Positions 1 to 10,529 of a stretch of 64,000 bases of DNA are shown here, piece after piece; positions within the stretch are counted from its first letter, which is position 1; each line of letters begins with the position of its first letter. The DNA lies in NCBI GenBank assembly GCA_037176885.1, contig JAWWNJ010000134.1, positions 496,001-560,000 of the forward strand, read 5' to 3'. The stretch is from Favolaschia claudopus (lineage: Eukaryota > Basidiomycota > Agaricomycetes > Agaricales > Mycenaceae). The notes beneath the pieces were generated by a model that saw nothing but the letters and a program-made list of their open reading frames with translations, searched no databases and was not told the DNA's origin. Both the position numbers and the translations under genes were made by a program.

Positions 1-2
1 TC

Positions 3-3000
3 CAAGATGAGCGTTGTGCAGAAGGTGGCGACGTCAAAGCGCACCTTGATAAATTACGGACGATCCGGGCGGACCTCACCGCGATGAACGCCGACCCAGG
101 AGACGACAACTTTGTCGCTATCGTCCTCGGATCTCTCCCCGCGTCCTACGAAACATATCTTTCTGCGCTCACGGGCGCAGCCACGCTTCTTGGCAAGACA
201 CTCGATCCCGACACTGTGCTGCAAGGCATTAGTGATGAAGCCGACCGTAAAGCGGCAAGACCTACATCGAAGGGTGAGAAGGAGGCCGCGTTCTATGGGA
301 ACGGCGGTAAGTCGAAGTCGAAGAAGACGATGGAATGCTATAATTGCCACAAGAAGGGGCACATGGCGAAGGAATGTTGGGCTAAAGGAGGAGGGAAAGA
401 AGGTCAGAACCCGCATCGTAAGGGTCGTGGCCAAGCGAATAGCGCCAAGGCGGAGCGCGACTTTGATGCCGCATGGATGGCGGCGACTTACGGGCTGGAG
501 GACGAAATTGAGTTTGATGAGATGGACGAGGAGGACTTGGAAGCCGAATATGCGGACTTACCAGATCTACTGGACGTGTCGGACAGCGACGATGAAGATG
601 ACGACAATGTCAGAGGCAACAAGACTGACGAGCACTCAGTGAAGACGTCACTCACCTCTGAAGCCGCATTCGCTACAACTCCCGTCGAGGCGCTCGACAT
701 CTACGACTCGGGCGCATCCATCCACATGACACCCTCTCGACACCGTCTAACGAATTATCAAGCAATTCCGCGACGAGCTATCACTGCAGCAAATAATCAG
801 CAACTCGACGCTGTTGGAATGGGGGATATGCACATACAAGTCCCAAACGGACCGACGCGGTCGACAAGAGTCCTTGTAAAGGACGTCTTGCATGTACCCA
901 AACTCGGCCCCACTCTCATCTCGATCGGGCGCATCGCCCGCGCTGGCTACGCCGTTCAATTCCAGCAAAACGAGTGCCGTATCTTCGATGCCAAGCACCA
1001 GCGCATCGGCGCGATCCCACTCGTTCGTGGTCTATACACCGTCGCGGTGCCGGCTACTGTTATTCACGCGAATGCGGCGTCGGACGGGCCACTCGTCACT
1101 ACCCCGGAGGAGCTGCACCGGCTCCTGGGACATGTTCCTGTCGAATCTGCGAAGAAATTAGTCAAGGAGAATTTAGTGGACGGCATTGAGCTCGACGAGA
1201 CGGGACGTACCGCGGAAGATGACTGCAAGTCATGCCTGCACGGCAGGATGACTCGCAAACCCATTTCGAAAGCGACGGAGCGCACGGCGGCGGGGAAAGT
1301 TGGCGAGGAGATACACACAGATGTGTGGGGACCCGCCACCGTCGAAACCCCGCGGCACAAGCGTTATTATAGCTCGTTTACAGATGAGGCGTCGCGCTAT
1401 TCAGTCATTGTCTTGATGCATACAAAAGACGAGACGCAAGAAGCTTTTGAGGATGTTGATGCGCGATGGGAAACAGAACACGGTATAAAAATAAAAATTC
1501 TTCATTCGGATAACGGAGGAGAGTACAAGAGTAAAGAGTTCAATAGATACCTTGCGAAGAGAGGCATCAGACGCCGCCTCACTGTTCACGATACACCCGA
1601 GCATAATGGAGTCGCCGAGAGACTCAATCGCACGCTTCTTGAGAAGGTACGGGCGTTGTTGCACGCAGCCGCGCTACCGTCAAATCTCTGGGGCGAAGCA
1701 TTAAAACACGCAGTGTGGTTAAAGAATAGGACCTCTACCAGAGCATTAGGTGGACGTACGCCTTACGAGGCATTTCACGGATCGAAACCCGACTTGCGCC
1801 ACATTCACGAGTGGGGTTGCAAGGTCGCGGTACACGTTGAAGACGGAGGAAAGTTGGATGGGCGCGCTCGCGAGGGCAGATGGGTTGGTTTTGACCTTGA
1901 AAGCATCGACGGGCAGCGCATATACTACCCGGATAATCGTTCCATTCGCGTTGAACGCAGCGTAAAGTTTCCGGAAGTCAAACGAAGTGGAGGATTTTAT
2001 AGGGTGCTGAATGAGGGGGAGAAAGCAAAGGTTAGAGCTGAAGAAAAGTCAGAGAGCATCCAGCACGCACCTGCTGTGGCTCCGCAGCCCGCACCGGTTA
2101 TCCCTCGTCCACAGACCCCTCCTTCTCCGCTCACCACACCTCCTTCCACCCCACCGGATACCTCAGAAACATCAAGAATCGCACCGCGCGATATTTCAAG
2201 CACCATAGATCCAAAGAATATCATCGAGGGGACTCGCACACGACGTGGAGCCCACCTTGCGGATGCCGGAGACGGGGACACGTGTCTGACCGAGATTAGT
2301 ATTGAGTACGCATATGCGGGAGTGGGAGATCTTTCAGACTCACCTACAGTTGAAGAAGCAATGAAGAGGGAAGATTGGCCACTGTTTAAAGCAGCAATGG
2401 ACGTAGAGATGGAGGCGATGAGGAAGACGGGGACGTTCGGTGACAGGTTGGTTCCCAGGCCTTCGGGCCGGAACGTTGTCGGCTCTAAATGGGCGCTGCG
2501 GATCAAACGCAAAGCTAACGGCGAGATCGACAAGTACAAGGCTCGTCTCGTTGCACGAGGGTTCACGCAGGTCCAAGGCGTCGACTATTTTGAGACGTTC
2601 TCACCGACTGCCAAACTATCGTCCCTCCGCACCATTTTATCCATCGCCGCGCGATTCAACTGGAACATCAAAGTTTTCGATTATTCCGCCGCCTTCTTAA
2701 ACGGAGAGTTCACTGCCGATGAAGAAATTTACATGGAGCAGGCTCCTCATTATTCTAACGGCAACACCGAGGAAGTTATTCAACTTCAGCGCACAATATA
2801 CGGGTTGAAACAGTCAAGCCGCAAGTGGTACGAGAAATTAACCACAGCTCTCGCTACCCTCGGCATCTACCCGCTCTACTCCGACTACGCTGTCTATCGC
2901 GCCGTCCGAGGCAATAGTCTTGCTCTGATGGCGATTCATATCGACGACAGTACTATAACCGGGAACTCGCCCGCGTTGATTGACGAAATTCAGGAGGAAG

Positions 3001-3914
3001 TTGGACGGATCTTCAAGATCACGATGTTAGGACCAATTAGCTGGTTGTTGGGGATGGAGGTTCGTCGGGACCACGAGAAGCGCACGCTGGCGCTGTCTCA
3101 GACGACATATATCGACTCATTGCTACGCAAATTCAACATGATGGATTGCAAGGCAATTTCCGTACCGCTTGATCCCACGGTTCAACTCAGCCGTGATCAA
3201 TGCCCCACGACTCCAGCCGACATTGCGGAGATGAAGGGTACACCCTACCGAGAGCTGATTGGCGGGCTTGTATGGCTCGCAACGGCGACTCGACCAGACC
3301 TGGCATTTACTGTCTGTGTCTTATCCCGCTTCATCGACAACCCCGGGCCTCCGCATTGGACTGCTGCGAAGCGTGTTCTGCAATACCTGAAGGGAACGCG
3401 CACGCATGCACTCACCTATAGTGCCTCTGACTCCGCACTCGGCCTCGAGATTTATGCCGACGCCGACGGGATGTCGCTCGAGAATCGCAAAGCCATTTCC
3501 GGCTACGCGTTCATTTTAAATGGCGCCGCGGTTTCTTGGTCATCCAAACAGCAGGAGATTGTTTCTCTATCTACCACAGAGGCGGAATACATTGCTATCA
3601 CTTACACGGCAAAGGAGGCTATCTGGTTCCGTTATTTCATGGCGGAGCTCTTCGGTCCCATCACCTTCCCATTCACTATTTACAACGACAACCAATCCGC
3701 TATCTCGCTCGCACACGCCGAACTTGGTCAATTTCACGCTCGTACCAAGCACATCGACATACGATACCATTTTATTCGCGAGCAGATTGAAACCGGCACC
3801 CTCCAAGTCATCTACTGCCCAACAAACGAGATGACGGCGGATGTATTCACCAAGGCGCTGGCCGCCTTCAAATTTAAACCGCTTGTTCAAGCCTTGGGAT
3901 TAATTTCGGCTTGA
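3..3914 (+). CDS. Copia gag-pol polyprotein (5' partial)
   Basis: One open frame from base 3 to the stop at 3912-3914; the first ATG in the window (84) is internal, because gag sequence of the UBN2 type continues upstream to the edge. In order: gag; a CCHC zinc knuckle (C-x2-C-x4-H-x4-C, about 336-380); acidic linker; aspartic protease with DSGAS (about 705-720); GAG-pre-integrase HHCC region (about 1110-1245); DDE integrase core with HSDNGGEY and [10 protein letters not shown]; a proline-rich linker; RVT_2 reverse transcriptase ([11 protein letters not shown], then HIDDS at the catalytic site); RNase H ending in the [13 protein letters not shown] and ADVFTKAL motifs. The usual YVDD is replaced by HIDD, which keeps both catalytic aspartates. 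It would make virus-like-particle proteins and the enzymes for reverse transcription and integration. Confidence 0.93.
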   Translation, partial: QDERCAEGGDVKAHLDKLRTIRADLTAMNADPGDDNFVAIVLGSLPASYETYLSALTGAATLLGKTLDPDTVLQGISDEADRKAARPTSKGEKEAAFYGNGGKSKSKKTMECYNCHKKGHMAKECWAKGGGKEGQNPHRKGRGQANSAKAERDFDAAWMAATYGLEDEIEFDEMDEEDLEAEYADLPDLLDVSDSDDEDDDNVRGNKTDEHSVKTSLTSEAAFATTPVEALDIYDSGASIHMTPSRHRLTNYQAIPRRAITAANNQQLDAVGMGDMHIQVPNGPTRSTRVLVKDVLHVPKLGPTLISIGRIARAGYAVQFQQNECRIFDAKHQRIGAIPLVRGLYTVAVPATVIHANAASDGPLVTTPEELHRLLGHVPVESAKKLVKENLVDGIELDETGRTAEDDCKSCLHGRMTRKPISKATERTAAGKVGEEIHTDVWGPATVETPRHKRYYSSFTDEASRYSVIVLMHTKDETQEAFEDVDARWETEHGIKIKILHSDNGGEYKSKEFNRYLAKRGIRRRLTVHDTPEHNGVAERLNRTLLEKVRALLHAAALPSNLWGEALKHAVWLKNRTSTRALGGRTPYEAFHGSKPDLRHIHEWGCKVAVHVEDGGKLDGRAREGRWVGFDLESIDGQRIYYPDNRSIRVERSVKFPEVKRSGGFYRVLNEGEKAKVRAEEKSESIQHAPAVAPQPAPVIPRPQTPPSPLTTPPSTPPDTSETSRIAPRDISSTIDPKNIIEGTRTRRGAHLADAGDGDTCLTEISIEYAYAGVGDLSDSPTVEEAMKREDWPLFKAAMDVEMEAMRKTGTFGDRLVPRPSGRNVVGSKWALRIKRKANGEIDKYKARLVARGFTQVQGVDYFETFSPTAKLSSLRTILSIAARFNWNIKVFDYSAAFLNGEFTADEEIYMEQAPHYSNGNTEEVIQLQRTIYGLKQSSRKWYEKLTTALATLGIYPLYSDYAVYRAVRGNSLALMAIHIDDSTITGNSPALIDEIQEEVGRIFKITMLGPISWLLGMEVRRDHEKRTLALSQTTYIDSLLRKFNMMDCKAISVPLDPTVQLSRDQCPTTPADIAEMKGTPYRELIGGLVWLATATRPDLAFTVCVLSRFIDNPGPPHWTAAKRVLQYLKGTRTHALTYSASDSALGLEIYADADGMSLENRKAISGYAFILNGAAVSWSSKQQEIVSLSTTEAEYIAITYTAKEAIWFRYFMAELFGPITFPFTIYNDNQSAISLAHAELGQFHARTKHIDIRYHFIREQIETGTLQVIYCPTNEMTADVFTKALAAFKFKPLVQALGLISA

Positions 3915-3921
3915 GGGGGAG

Positions 3922-4188
3922 TGTTGGAAGGATTACCAAGCCGAGTCAGTACGAGTCACGTACCGAGTCAGGTTGCACAGGATCGTTGGTACGCTGGCGT
4001 AGAGACGCACAGCCGACCGCAGTACGATGAGATCCAGCTGGGCTGGATCGAATACTTACCATTGTCCTACCTCATAGATTTGTACTTGTAGTAACCATTA
4101 TTCTCTAGGGTATAAAAGGCGTTGTAGTTCGTTGAATAGACAACTAGATTTTCCCCTACCTGCGCACATTAAGCATATTTATTCTACA
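3922..4188 (+). repeat. 3' LTR of the copia element
   Basis: Begins TGTTGGAAGG directly after the purine tract and ends at CTACA, giving TG...CA ends and about 267 bp, normal for fungal copia LTRs. A TATAAAAGG promoter-like motif lies at 4111-4119. The 3' boundary is inferred from the CA end and from the start of the flanking inverted repeat at 4189; the 5' LTR needed for confirmation is outside the window. Confidence 0.8.
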
Positions 4189-4459
4189 AAAGCTGCCTTA
4201 TTTAGGCAGATATCAGGGCAACATTGTTTTGTACCTGATTATTCGCAATAAAAACGATACTATAAGGGCCTTATTATTTGCGGTCCAGCCCAGTGGAGGG
4301 CCATCTGCTAGATTAGCGAGGATTGTGCAGGGAAAAGCAGGCAACCGGCAGCTACAGCGCTGGACCGCAAATAATAAGGCCCTTAAAGTATCGTTTTTAT
4401 TACAAATAATCAGGTACAAAACAATGTTGCCCTGATATTTGCCTAAATAAGGCAGCTTT
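4189..4459. repeat. Fold-back (inverted-repeat) element, two 101-bp arms
   Basis: Bases 4189-4289 and 4359-4459 are reverse complements of each other over 101 bp with about four mismatches, separated by a 69-bp loop. The right arm continues into sequence that has no partner because the copia LTR abuts the left arm. This suggests the retrotransposon inserted into the end of a pre-existing palindromic or MITE-like repeat. A diverged third arm follows at 4515-4556. No protein is encoded; the mirrored short ORFs here are artefacts of the palindrome. Confidence 0.85.
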
Positions 4460-4489
4460 CAGGCCACCTTTTTGTTCAGATAAAAAGGG

Positions 4490-4558
4490 GCCTGATTTGG
4501 GCCCTTTTTTGTGCCATAAAAACGATACTTTAAGCCGCTTATTATTCGTGGTCCTGCG
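4490..4558 (+). repeat. Diverged third copy of the fold-back arm
   Basis: Bases 4516-4534 repeat the arm core around AAAACGATACTTTAAG, followed by a diverged match to the TTATTATTTGCGGTCC part of the arm. It has the same orientation as the left arm, so the locus reads arm(+), arm(-), partial arm(+). This points to nested or repeated insertion of one family. Confidence 0.6.
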
Positions 4559-4901
4559 GTGTGTGTGAAACCGCCTCTGATTTGTGTCTGCGGCGATCAC
4601 CGTGATTGCAACTGTGCAGTTGAATTTTGGTTGACTCGTGGAGGAAGGCGTGCATTACTGTGATTCGCACAAAAATCACGAAACGGTAGCTCATGCGATC
4701 GCTTGAGGCATTGAATCAGTAAACTGCTTCGTGATATATCTCAACAAATGAAACGACTTGGAATCAGATCCATTCAATATCGTACAAGGCATACTGATAC
4801 AGGCAAGGATACAGGTATTAAAATTCAGAACTTCATCCCAGTGCACTGCCATCCGGCCATGTCCCTGAACCTTCACTTTCACGTTCACGTTCACCCTCAT
4901 C
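4559..4901. other. Intergenic, no gene seen
   Basis: Spacer between the repeats and the 3' end of the AflY-like gene on the minus strand. No conserved coding or RNA signal was recognised. Confidence 0.6.
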
Positions 4902-6711
4902 CTAATCCTCGCCATCCCAAGCCGCATCATACCCCAACGCACTCCGATCCCACCCGCCCTCCTTCCCACCATACGCGACCCACCCAAGCCTATCCGTAAC
5001 CACCCCCGCCGCCCTAACAAACACCGTCCCATCCATCTTCCCCGCCCCCACATGCGTCTCCTTCTCCTCCCCATCCTTCACGCCGATCGCCTCCCCAGCT
5101 TTCCTATCCCCGTACTTCACCGCACAGTAATACAACGTGCGTACAACCTTCATGACATGCGCATCGGTATGATGCAAGGAATTCTCGATGATCGCAAGCC
5201 AGGGGTTGGTTTCCTCGCCGGGCTTAGTCCCCAGGGCGGCAGAAGAGCCGGGCGGCGTACCCTTCGGCGGGGCGGGGAATTCGGTGTACGACATCAAGAG
5301 CGGGATGTCGATGCGGGGGCGGCCGCGTATGAGGATGTACAGCGCACTCGACCGGATGTAGCCTTGAAGAAGCTGCGCCTTATGCACGGGATCCGGGAGG
5401 ATGGAAAGCAAGCTGGGTAGGCAGATCGCCGACGTCAATACATGCATCAAAAAGAAATCCGGGCGTGGGGCGCGATTGGGCTTGCCGGTCGCAGCGAGCA
5501 AGAGAGTGGCGTGCCAGAAACATTCTTCAATCTTATCGGCAATCTCTTTATCAAGCGCTGCGCCGGTGAGACTGGTGTCGATGGACCATTTCGCGTAGAT
5601 CCGTTTGAGTTCCGCGCCACGGTCATCGGTTTCCATGAGTTGTTTGGTGCGGGTGCTGAGAAGGGCGTTGGGGTCGTATGGGAGAACGGGAGTGAGAACT
5701 TGAGAGTCGTAGACTTCGCGTAGGAGGCTCAGGAGAGTGACTCCTTTGCTTGATTTGGTGCTGATTTCCGGGAGACCAGACGGCTTGTCGAGAACGTATG
5801 CAGTTGTACCTGCCGAGGTAACGGCGGCCATTGCCAAACCTCAAAATGATTCAGTATTGCACGAAGATGATTCGAATTGAGGTAATCAAATACCTTGAGC
5901 GACCATATAGTCTTGTCCGAATTCGGCTCCAAACTATATAGACCAAGAGGGTAAGTGCTGCGATACCGAGAACAAGAGGGCAAAACTGACTCCAACTTGG
6001 AGGAATGGATGAAGGCTACGTGTTTGGTTTAAATCCCGCTGGAGGACGACAACGAAAAGATTTCACTCACGCGCCGCCCAAAAGCCTAGCAAACATCAAT
6101 GCGTCATTCCCATTCGCCTCCGGCGCCATCACAAATCTCTTCATCGTCTCTTGCACTCCACTTTTGGCAATCTGTTCCGCAAAGAAAGCAAGGTAACTTC
6201 CGTACGCTCTGTAATCCTCGTCAGTAAAACGATCTCACACGAGGAAGATAGAACGTGAGTACGCACTTATGCTCGCCAAGCCTCGTCGTCCAATTCCTTT
6301 CAGTGATATCCTCCCCTTGACGGTCGATGGCCCGCAGCGTCGGTGCCTCGTCTTTGTAAATCAGCTCAAGCAATGCCGGCGAGGCGCCCAAGTCATAAGC
6401 CGCTACAAGGCTGCATACGCACGCAGTCGTGTCAGCACACCCTTCCACATATTATCACCTATGATACACGACGCTCACTGGTGCGGCAAATGGTTATGAA
6501 ACCCCAGGTCATTGAAAAAACAATGATGCGAAACGTAGTCCTTATGCAGCAACTCCCGCAGCGTAGCCGTCGCTGCGGGTGTCACAGCAAAATTGGTGAG
6601 CCCGGGACGCACAGACTGCGGGGTAGGTGGTGAGATGGCTTGGGGCGACATGGGAGGAGAAGGAGAAGACGAGTAGTAAGCAAGAGACGGATGAAAACCT
6701 CGTGACATCAT
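4902..6711 (-). CDS. AflY/questin oxidase-like protein (DUF4243 family)
   Basis: Six exons on the minus strand: 6479-6711, 6267-6410, 6071-6208, 5991-6015 (25 nt), 5894-5933 and 4902-5839, with introns of 54-68 nt, giving 505 codons. The family comprises Baeyer-Villiger-type questin oxidases and AflY, which cleave anthraquinone rings in fungal secondary metabolism; most basidiomycete members have no known substrate. Family landmarks are HHCFFNDLGFHNHLPHH, then LVAAYDLGASPALL, ALHPFLQVGFGAEFGQDYMV across three junctions, AMAAVTSAG, and the typical C-terminus WDRSALGYDAAWDGED. The start at 6711 was chosen because MMSRGFHPSLAYY resembles family N-termini; the frame stays open further upstream, so the start is uncertain. 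No other pathway genes adjoin it, so a role in a cluster is not supported. Confidence 0.88.
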
Positions 6712-7309
6712 GCAGTGGGAACCCTTGCCTTCGGCCGATGAGTCAGCAATATAAGATCCGGGAAACGTCAAAGCAAACCTGACAATTCGGGCGTCGTAGT
6801 ATTCGGGCCTGGAGCAGAAGATGTACTGCGCCATGTCCCATGGTGGTGGTAAGAGCAAAAGGTGAGTTCGGATGTGAGGCCGTTGATGAGAGATCAAACT
6901 TCGGATCAATCGGCCGTAGTCGAGGATTCAACCTGAAAAGTGGCCGAAAATTTGGCGAAAATACGTGGTCGGCTCAAATGGTTAGGGAACGGAACGAACG
7001 CTGGAGCCGTCAAATCTATTCACTCTCTGAAGCTTTTGGAAAAGCGATGAATTCATCCTTGGTCTAATTTCCCCTCGAACTTGTTGAGTTGTACCAGGGT
7101 TGTACAGACTTGTACTTGTCGACGTCGATTCGAATACAAAGCACTCGGTTCGAATTCAGATTCAGAAGGAACTATCAAATGCCACGTATCCAACGCTGTT
7201 TCAGCACGAATTCCCCGAACGGGCCCAAATTCAACAAACTCGATGTGTTTTGCGGTGCTACCCCATGAATGAATGGACGTCGGTGTACTTTGTATATTAG
7301 AGTCACCAT
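6712..7309. promoter_or_regulatory. Intergenic: presumed promoter of AflY-like gene, downstream region of PLP gene
   Basis: About 600 bp upstream of the AflY-like start and downstream of the PLP-enzyme stop. I see no further gene here; the ORF fragments on both strands lack family motifs. Confidence 0.4.
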
Positions 7310-8581
7310 TCACGTCGAGAACAGCTTTCCCAGAGCCTCCAAGCTAACATTCCCACCGCTGAAAACAACGCCCAAATCCCACCCCTCCTCACCACCCTCC
7401 TTCTCCACCATCGCACGAAAATCCTCATTGAACAACGCCACAGCCAACCCCACCACCGCGCTCGGCTCTACCACCACCTTAACTCTCTCATACACCAGCC
7501 TCAGGGCCGCGAGAATCTCCTTCTCCGATACGCTGTACATCCCACTCACAAGCCGCCTTTCATAGATAATGCTCCAGGGATACGCGCCGACAGGTGTGCG
7601 CAGCCCATCGGCGATGGTGAGCGATTTAACCATGGTGATGCGGGTACCGGAGTAATATCCTCGCGTAGCGTCGTCCGCACCTTCGTAGTTCGGCTCTGCG
7701 CCGAAGACGCGGATGCCGGTGTTCTCGCAGGAAAGTGCAACTCCGGAGAGCATGCCGCCGCCGCCACAAGGGGCGATGATTGCGTTGAGGCCGATGCGCG
7801 GCGATTGAGTTGGAGGTAGAAGAGAGGAGTATGGAGGAGACGGCGAGGCTAGGGCTTCAGTGACTTGATCCTGCAGTTCAAGCCCGAGGGTTCCTTGGCC
7901 TAGGATGATATCTGGATGGTCGTAAGGCGGGACGAGACGCGCGCCGGTGTCTTGTATCACTTTGTCTGCGGCTGCTTCGCGTTCAACGCTGGTGCTGCCG
8001 CTGAAGATGACGGTTGCGCCGTATCCTTTTGTTGCAGCGATCTTGGGAGCGGCGGAAATATCGGGCATGACGATGTAGGCGGGGATATTATTCTCTCGTG
8101 CGGCGAGAGCTAGCGCCTGGGCGTGATTTCCTGAACGTTTAGCCTATTAAAGACAACAATTGCTACTAGAATGTGAAAGAAACGTACCCGAACTATGCGT
8201 AACCACCCCTTTCTCCTTCCCTCCGCTCTCAACCCATTTCTTATCGCGTTTAAGCCGCTCGATAGCGTGGAACGCACCGCGGATCTTGAAAGCCCCTATA
8301 CGCTGTAGATTCTCACATTTAAGCCATATTCTGATCACAGGCTTCGCAGGGGTACGGCCAGCCCATGGAGTGCCTTCCAGCTCAGCCGCTGGACGAGGTG
8401 TCGAAGCTAATTTACTGAGCGTGGTGTTTGTGAGTACAGGTGTTTTGTGGATGTGCGGCAGGATGAGTTTGTGAGCCTCTTGAACGGATGAACGCGTCAA
8501 GGGCGGCGATGTCGATGGATCGGCCATCGTGGTCGAGGAGAAAAAGGCTCTTGTAGGCCGTCGGCCCGCCAATCCGGCCAC
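7310..8581 (-). CDS. Serine racemase / threonine dehydratase-like PLP enzyme
   Basis: Two exons, 8188-8581 and 7310-8130, with a 57-nt intron that splits the SSGNH motif; 404 residues. This is a fold-type II PLP enzyme close to eukaryotic serine racemase and yeast SRY1 (3-hydroxyaspartate dehydratase). Landmarks: IHKTPVLTNT near the N-terminus; GAFKIRG with the probable PLP-binding lysine near residue 99; THSSGNHAQALA; GQGTLGLE; and the phosphate-binding glycine loop CGGGGMLSG. It probably racemises or deaminates serine or hydroxyaspartate; the sequence alone does not settle which. The first 18 residues are arginine-rich without acids and could be a mitochondrial signal. A second Met at 8527 (MADPST) would give the cytosolic form typical of homologues. 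Confidence 0.9.
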
Positions 8582-9078
8582 TTGTTTTGGCCTTCGGAAG
8601 ATGCCGAGATTTTCTCACCACATTCAACTGAAACTTTTCCTCATCACTATGGGCAAAAACCAATTGGAATAGCTTTCAGAATACACCGTTACACAAGATC
8701 AACGGGATTTACTAGGTAGATGACCAGAATTTGTTCAGGTATTTCGACCGAGTCGGTCAAGACTCGGTCAAATCAATCAAATATTTGGTTCGTCTGGTTG
8801 CGAAGTAAGCAGAGCTGAGATTCGAAGATCAGCAGATGATAAAACAAACAGCAAAGCATTACCTGTGGGAAGATAATCTATAGATGCGATTCGCAATGAG
8901 AATGAAGAAAAGAAAATGATATTATTGAAGACGGACGTTGGTTCGATGGATCGGTCAAACTCGTCGGATTGACCACGCATCTGTACGCCGCAATAGTTCC
9001 TCGTCCAGGAAACCATTGATTACTGACGACAGCGTCGGTGTAGAACGTTCGCGCGGATGAAACGGTCTGCTTATCAGG
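8582..9078. promoter_or_regulatory. Intergenic: presumed promoter of PLP enzyme gene
   Basis: Spacer of about 500 bp between the PLP enzyme start and the stop of the next minus-strand gene. No additional gene or repeat was recognised. Confidence 0.4.
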
Positions 9079-10068
9079 TTAGGATTCGGGGGCAGATGGA
9101 GAAGGCAAGGAGGACCGTACCCCGAAGCCAGTATCAACATCTGAAGTGAGTACGACTCGCTTGAGCGGTGATCCCGAGTGGGACGGTCTTGAAACCTCCG
9201 GCTGAACGAGCACAATAGGTTTTTCGAAACTTCCCAGTTTGCCGATTTTCGCGAACGAAATGTCATCTCCGTCCGAAATTGGTTCCTGCGCAGCAATGTC
9301 TGCATAGAGTTCCGAGCCACGGTATACCACCTTTTCCTCCGCGCTAGCAATGCAACGTTTGATTGATACAGCATCTCGAGGAGGACAAATGAGACTGCGG
9401 TCGATCCTGCCGAGTGAGGGATCTTCTGCGTCCAACGCGGTTGCGGATGCGTCTTCCTCCGTCCTTGTGAACAGACGATAGTATACTGTTATTCAGTGGA
9501 TCAATAAATTCGAAACTAAAACGGGAGATGACCACGAACGATAATCAATATTATGTTTGGCCTCGGTAGAGCTTCCCAGTGTGACTACAGCTGGGCGCTC
9601 CCCGGTAATATGATCGTCGTGGATTACAAGGGCGAAGGCCGTGTCCGGGGATGTACCATCTTGGATAGCGCCCAGGAAATCCAAGACAGCACTGTCGCAC
9701 GCAGGCGTCGGGGAGTCGGCGCGGAGATACAAACTGCAATTATGGTCCCCGAGGTCCTCCGCTTTGACAAGGCAGCGGCGCAGCGTATCAACCCTGTGTG
9801 GAGGGGGTATTGATCTCACCATTAGACGGCCAAGGTATGAATTGTCCGCAAAGAACGCTGTCTTCGGTCGAATAGCGCCATCCAGCGTGTAGACTCGATA
9901 ATACACTGGATGGATCATAGACGACTCGCTGTCAATCGTCTGGATTGTCACTCAAGTGATGTAAAACTTACAGTAGCGTATTTCTCTGCCGGTAGTGGCC
10001 GTGGCTAGCTGAATACCTGTTGCACCTTGCCCGTAAGGTGGTGGTGGAAATCCTTTGTCGTTTGCCAT
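9079..10068 (-). CDS. Unknown protein built from two copies of one unit
   Basis: Three exons, 9972-10068, 9540-9905 and 9079-9485 (introns 66 and 54 nt), giving 289 residues in frame. Not matched to a named family, although I have the impression that similar short proteins occur in Agaricomycetes. The protein starts MANDKGFPPPPYGQG. After each intron comes a homologous unit: YLYYRVYTLDGAI ... YLGRLMVRSIPPPH ... LRRCL in exon 2, and YLYYRLFTRTEED ... SLGRIDRSLICPP ... IKRCI in exon 3. Both introns fall at the same phase and at the same residue of the unit, which points to tandem exon duplication. No signal peptide or membrane segment. Function unknown. Confidence 0.72.
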
Positions 10069-10529
10069 AGCTAGTGGGCGAAGTCATTGATTTGAAGCGT
10101 CAGTATCATCCCAGACTGAACACACTTTATTTTCGCTCTGTTTTTCGTTGAAATCCGGCGCAACAGTCCAGAAAGATAGTGGACGACGACAACGAGAAAA
10201 ACGACAGGAGTCAAGGAAGAAGCCGGAATCAATTTGCCTAATTTGCCGCTGATGATCATCACCCAACAATGATCGGAAGAAATTATCGGAAGAAATTCAA
10301 CGTAAATCATGATGCAACCAAAATGAGTTTTACAGCGATTTTATCAACAAGGTTTCAAATTTTATTCCCAAATCTTACTTCCAAAGACAGGGGAAACCGT
10401 TGTGCATGTTCATGTACACTAAAAACAGAGAGACAGTCCTAGATTACGGTAAATACCAAATATTTTGTCCGAAACCGGTCAAGTCCTGCGAGATGCACGC
10501 TCAAGAAAACGAAGACAACTGGTTATTAA
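10069..10529. other. Intergenic, no gene seen
   Basis: Between the start of the two-unit protein and the 3' end of the deacetylase gene. It holds the presumed promoter of the former; no other signal found. Confidence 0.5.

Larger units (their letters stand above)
1..4188 (+). mobile_element. Ty1/copia LTR retrotransposon, 5' part outside window
   Basis: The domain order gag, protease, integrase, reverse transcriptase, RNase H identifies a Ty1/copia (Pseudoviridae-type) element. Its coding frame is already open at the left edge, so the 5' LTR, primer-binding site and start of gag lie outside the window. The right side is complete: polypurine tract 3913-3921 overlapping the stop codon, then an LTR starting TGTTGGA at 3922 and probably ending CA at 4188. 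The coding frame shows no stop or frameshift, which fits a recent insertion. The target-site duplication cannot be tested without the left flank. Confidence 0.93.

Noticed and set aside
4213..4435. Two mirrored ORFs of 68 codons on opposite strands
   Set aside because: They are the same sequence read from both sides of the palindromic repeat, not genes.
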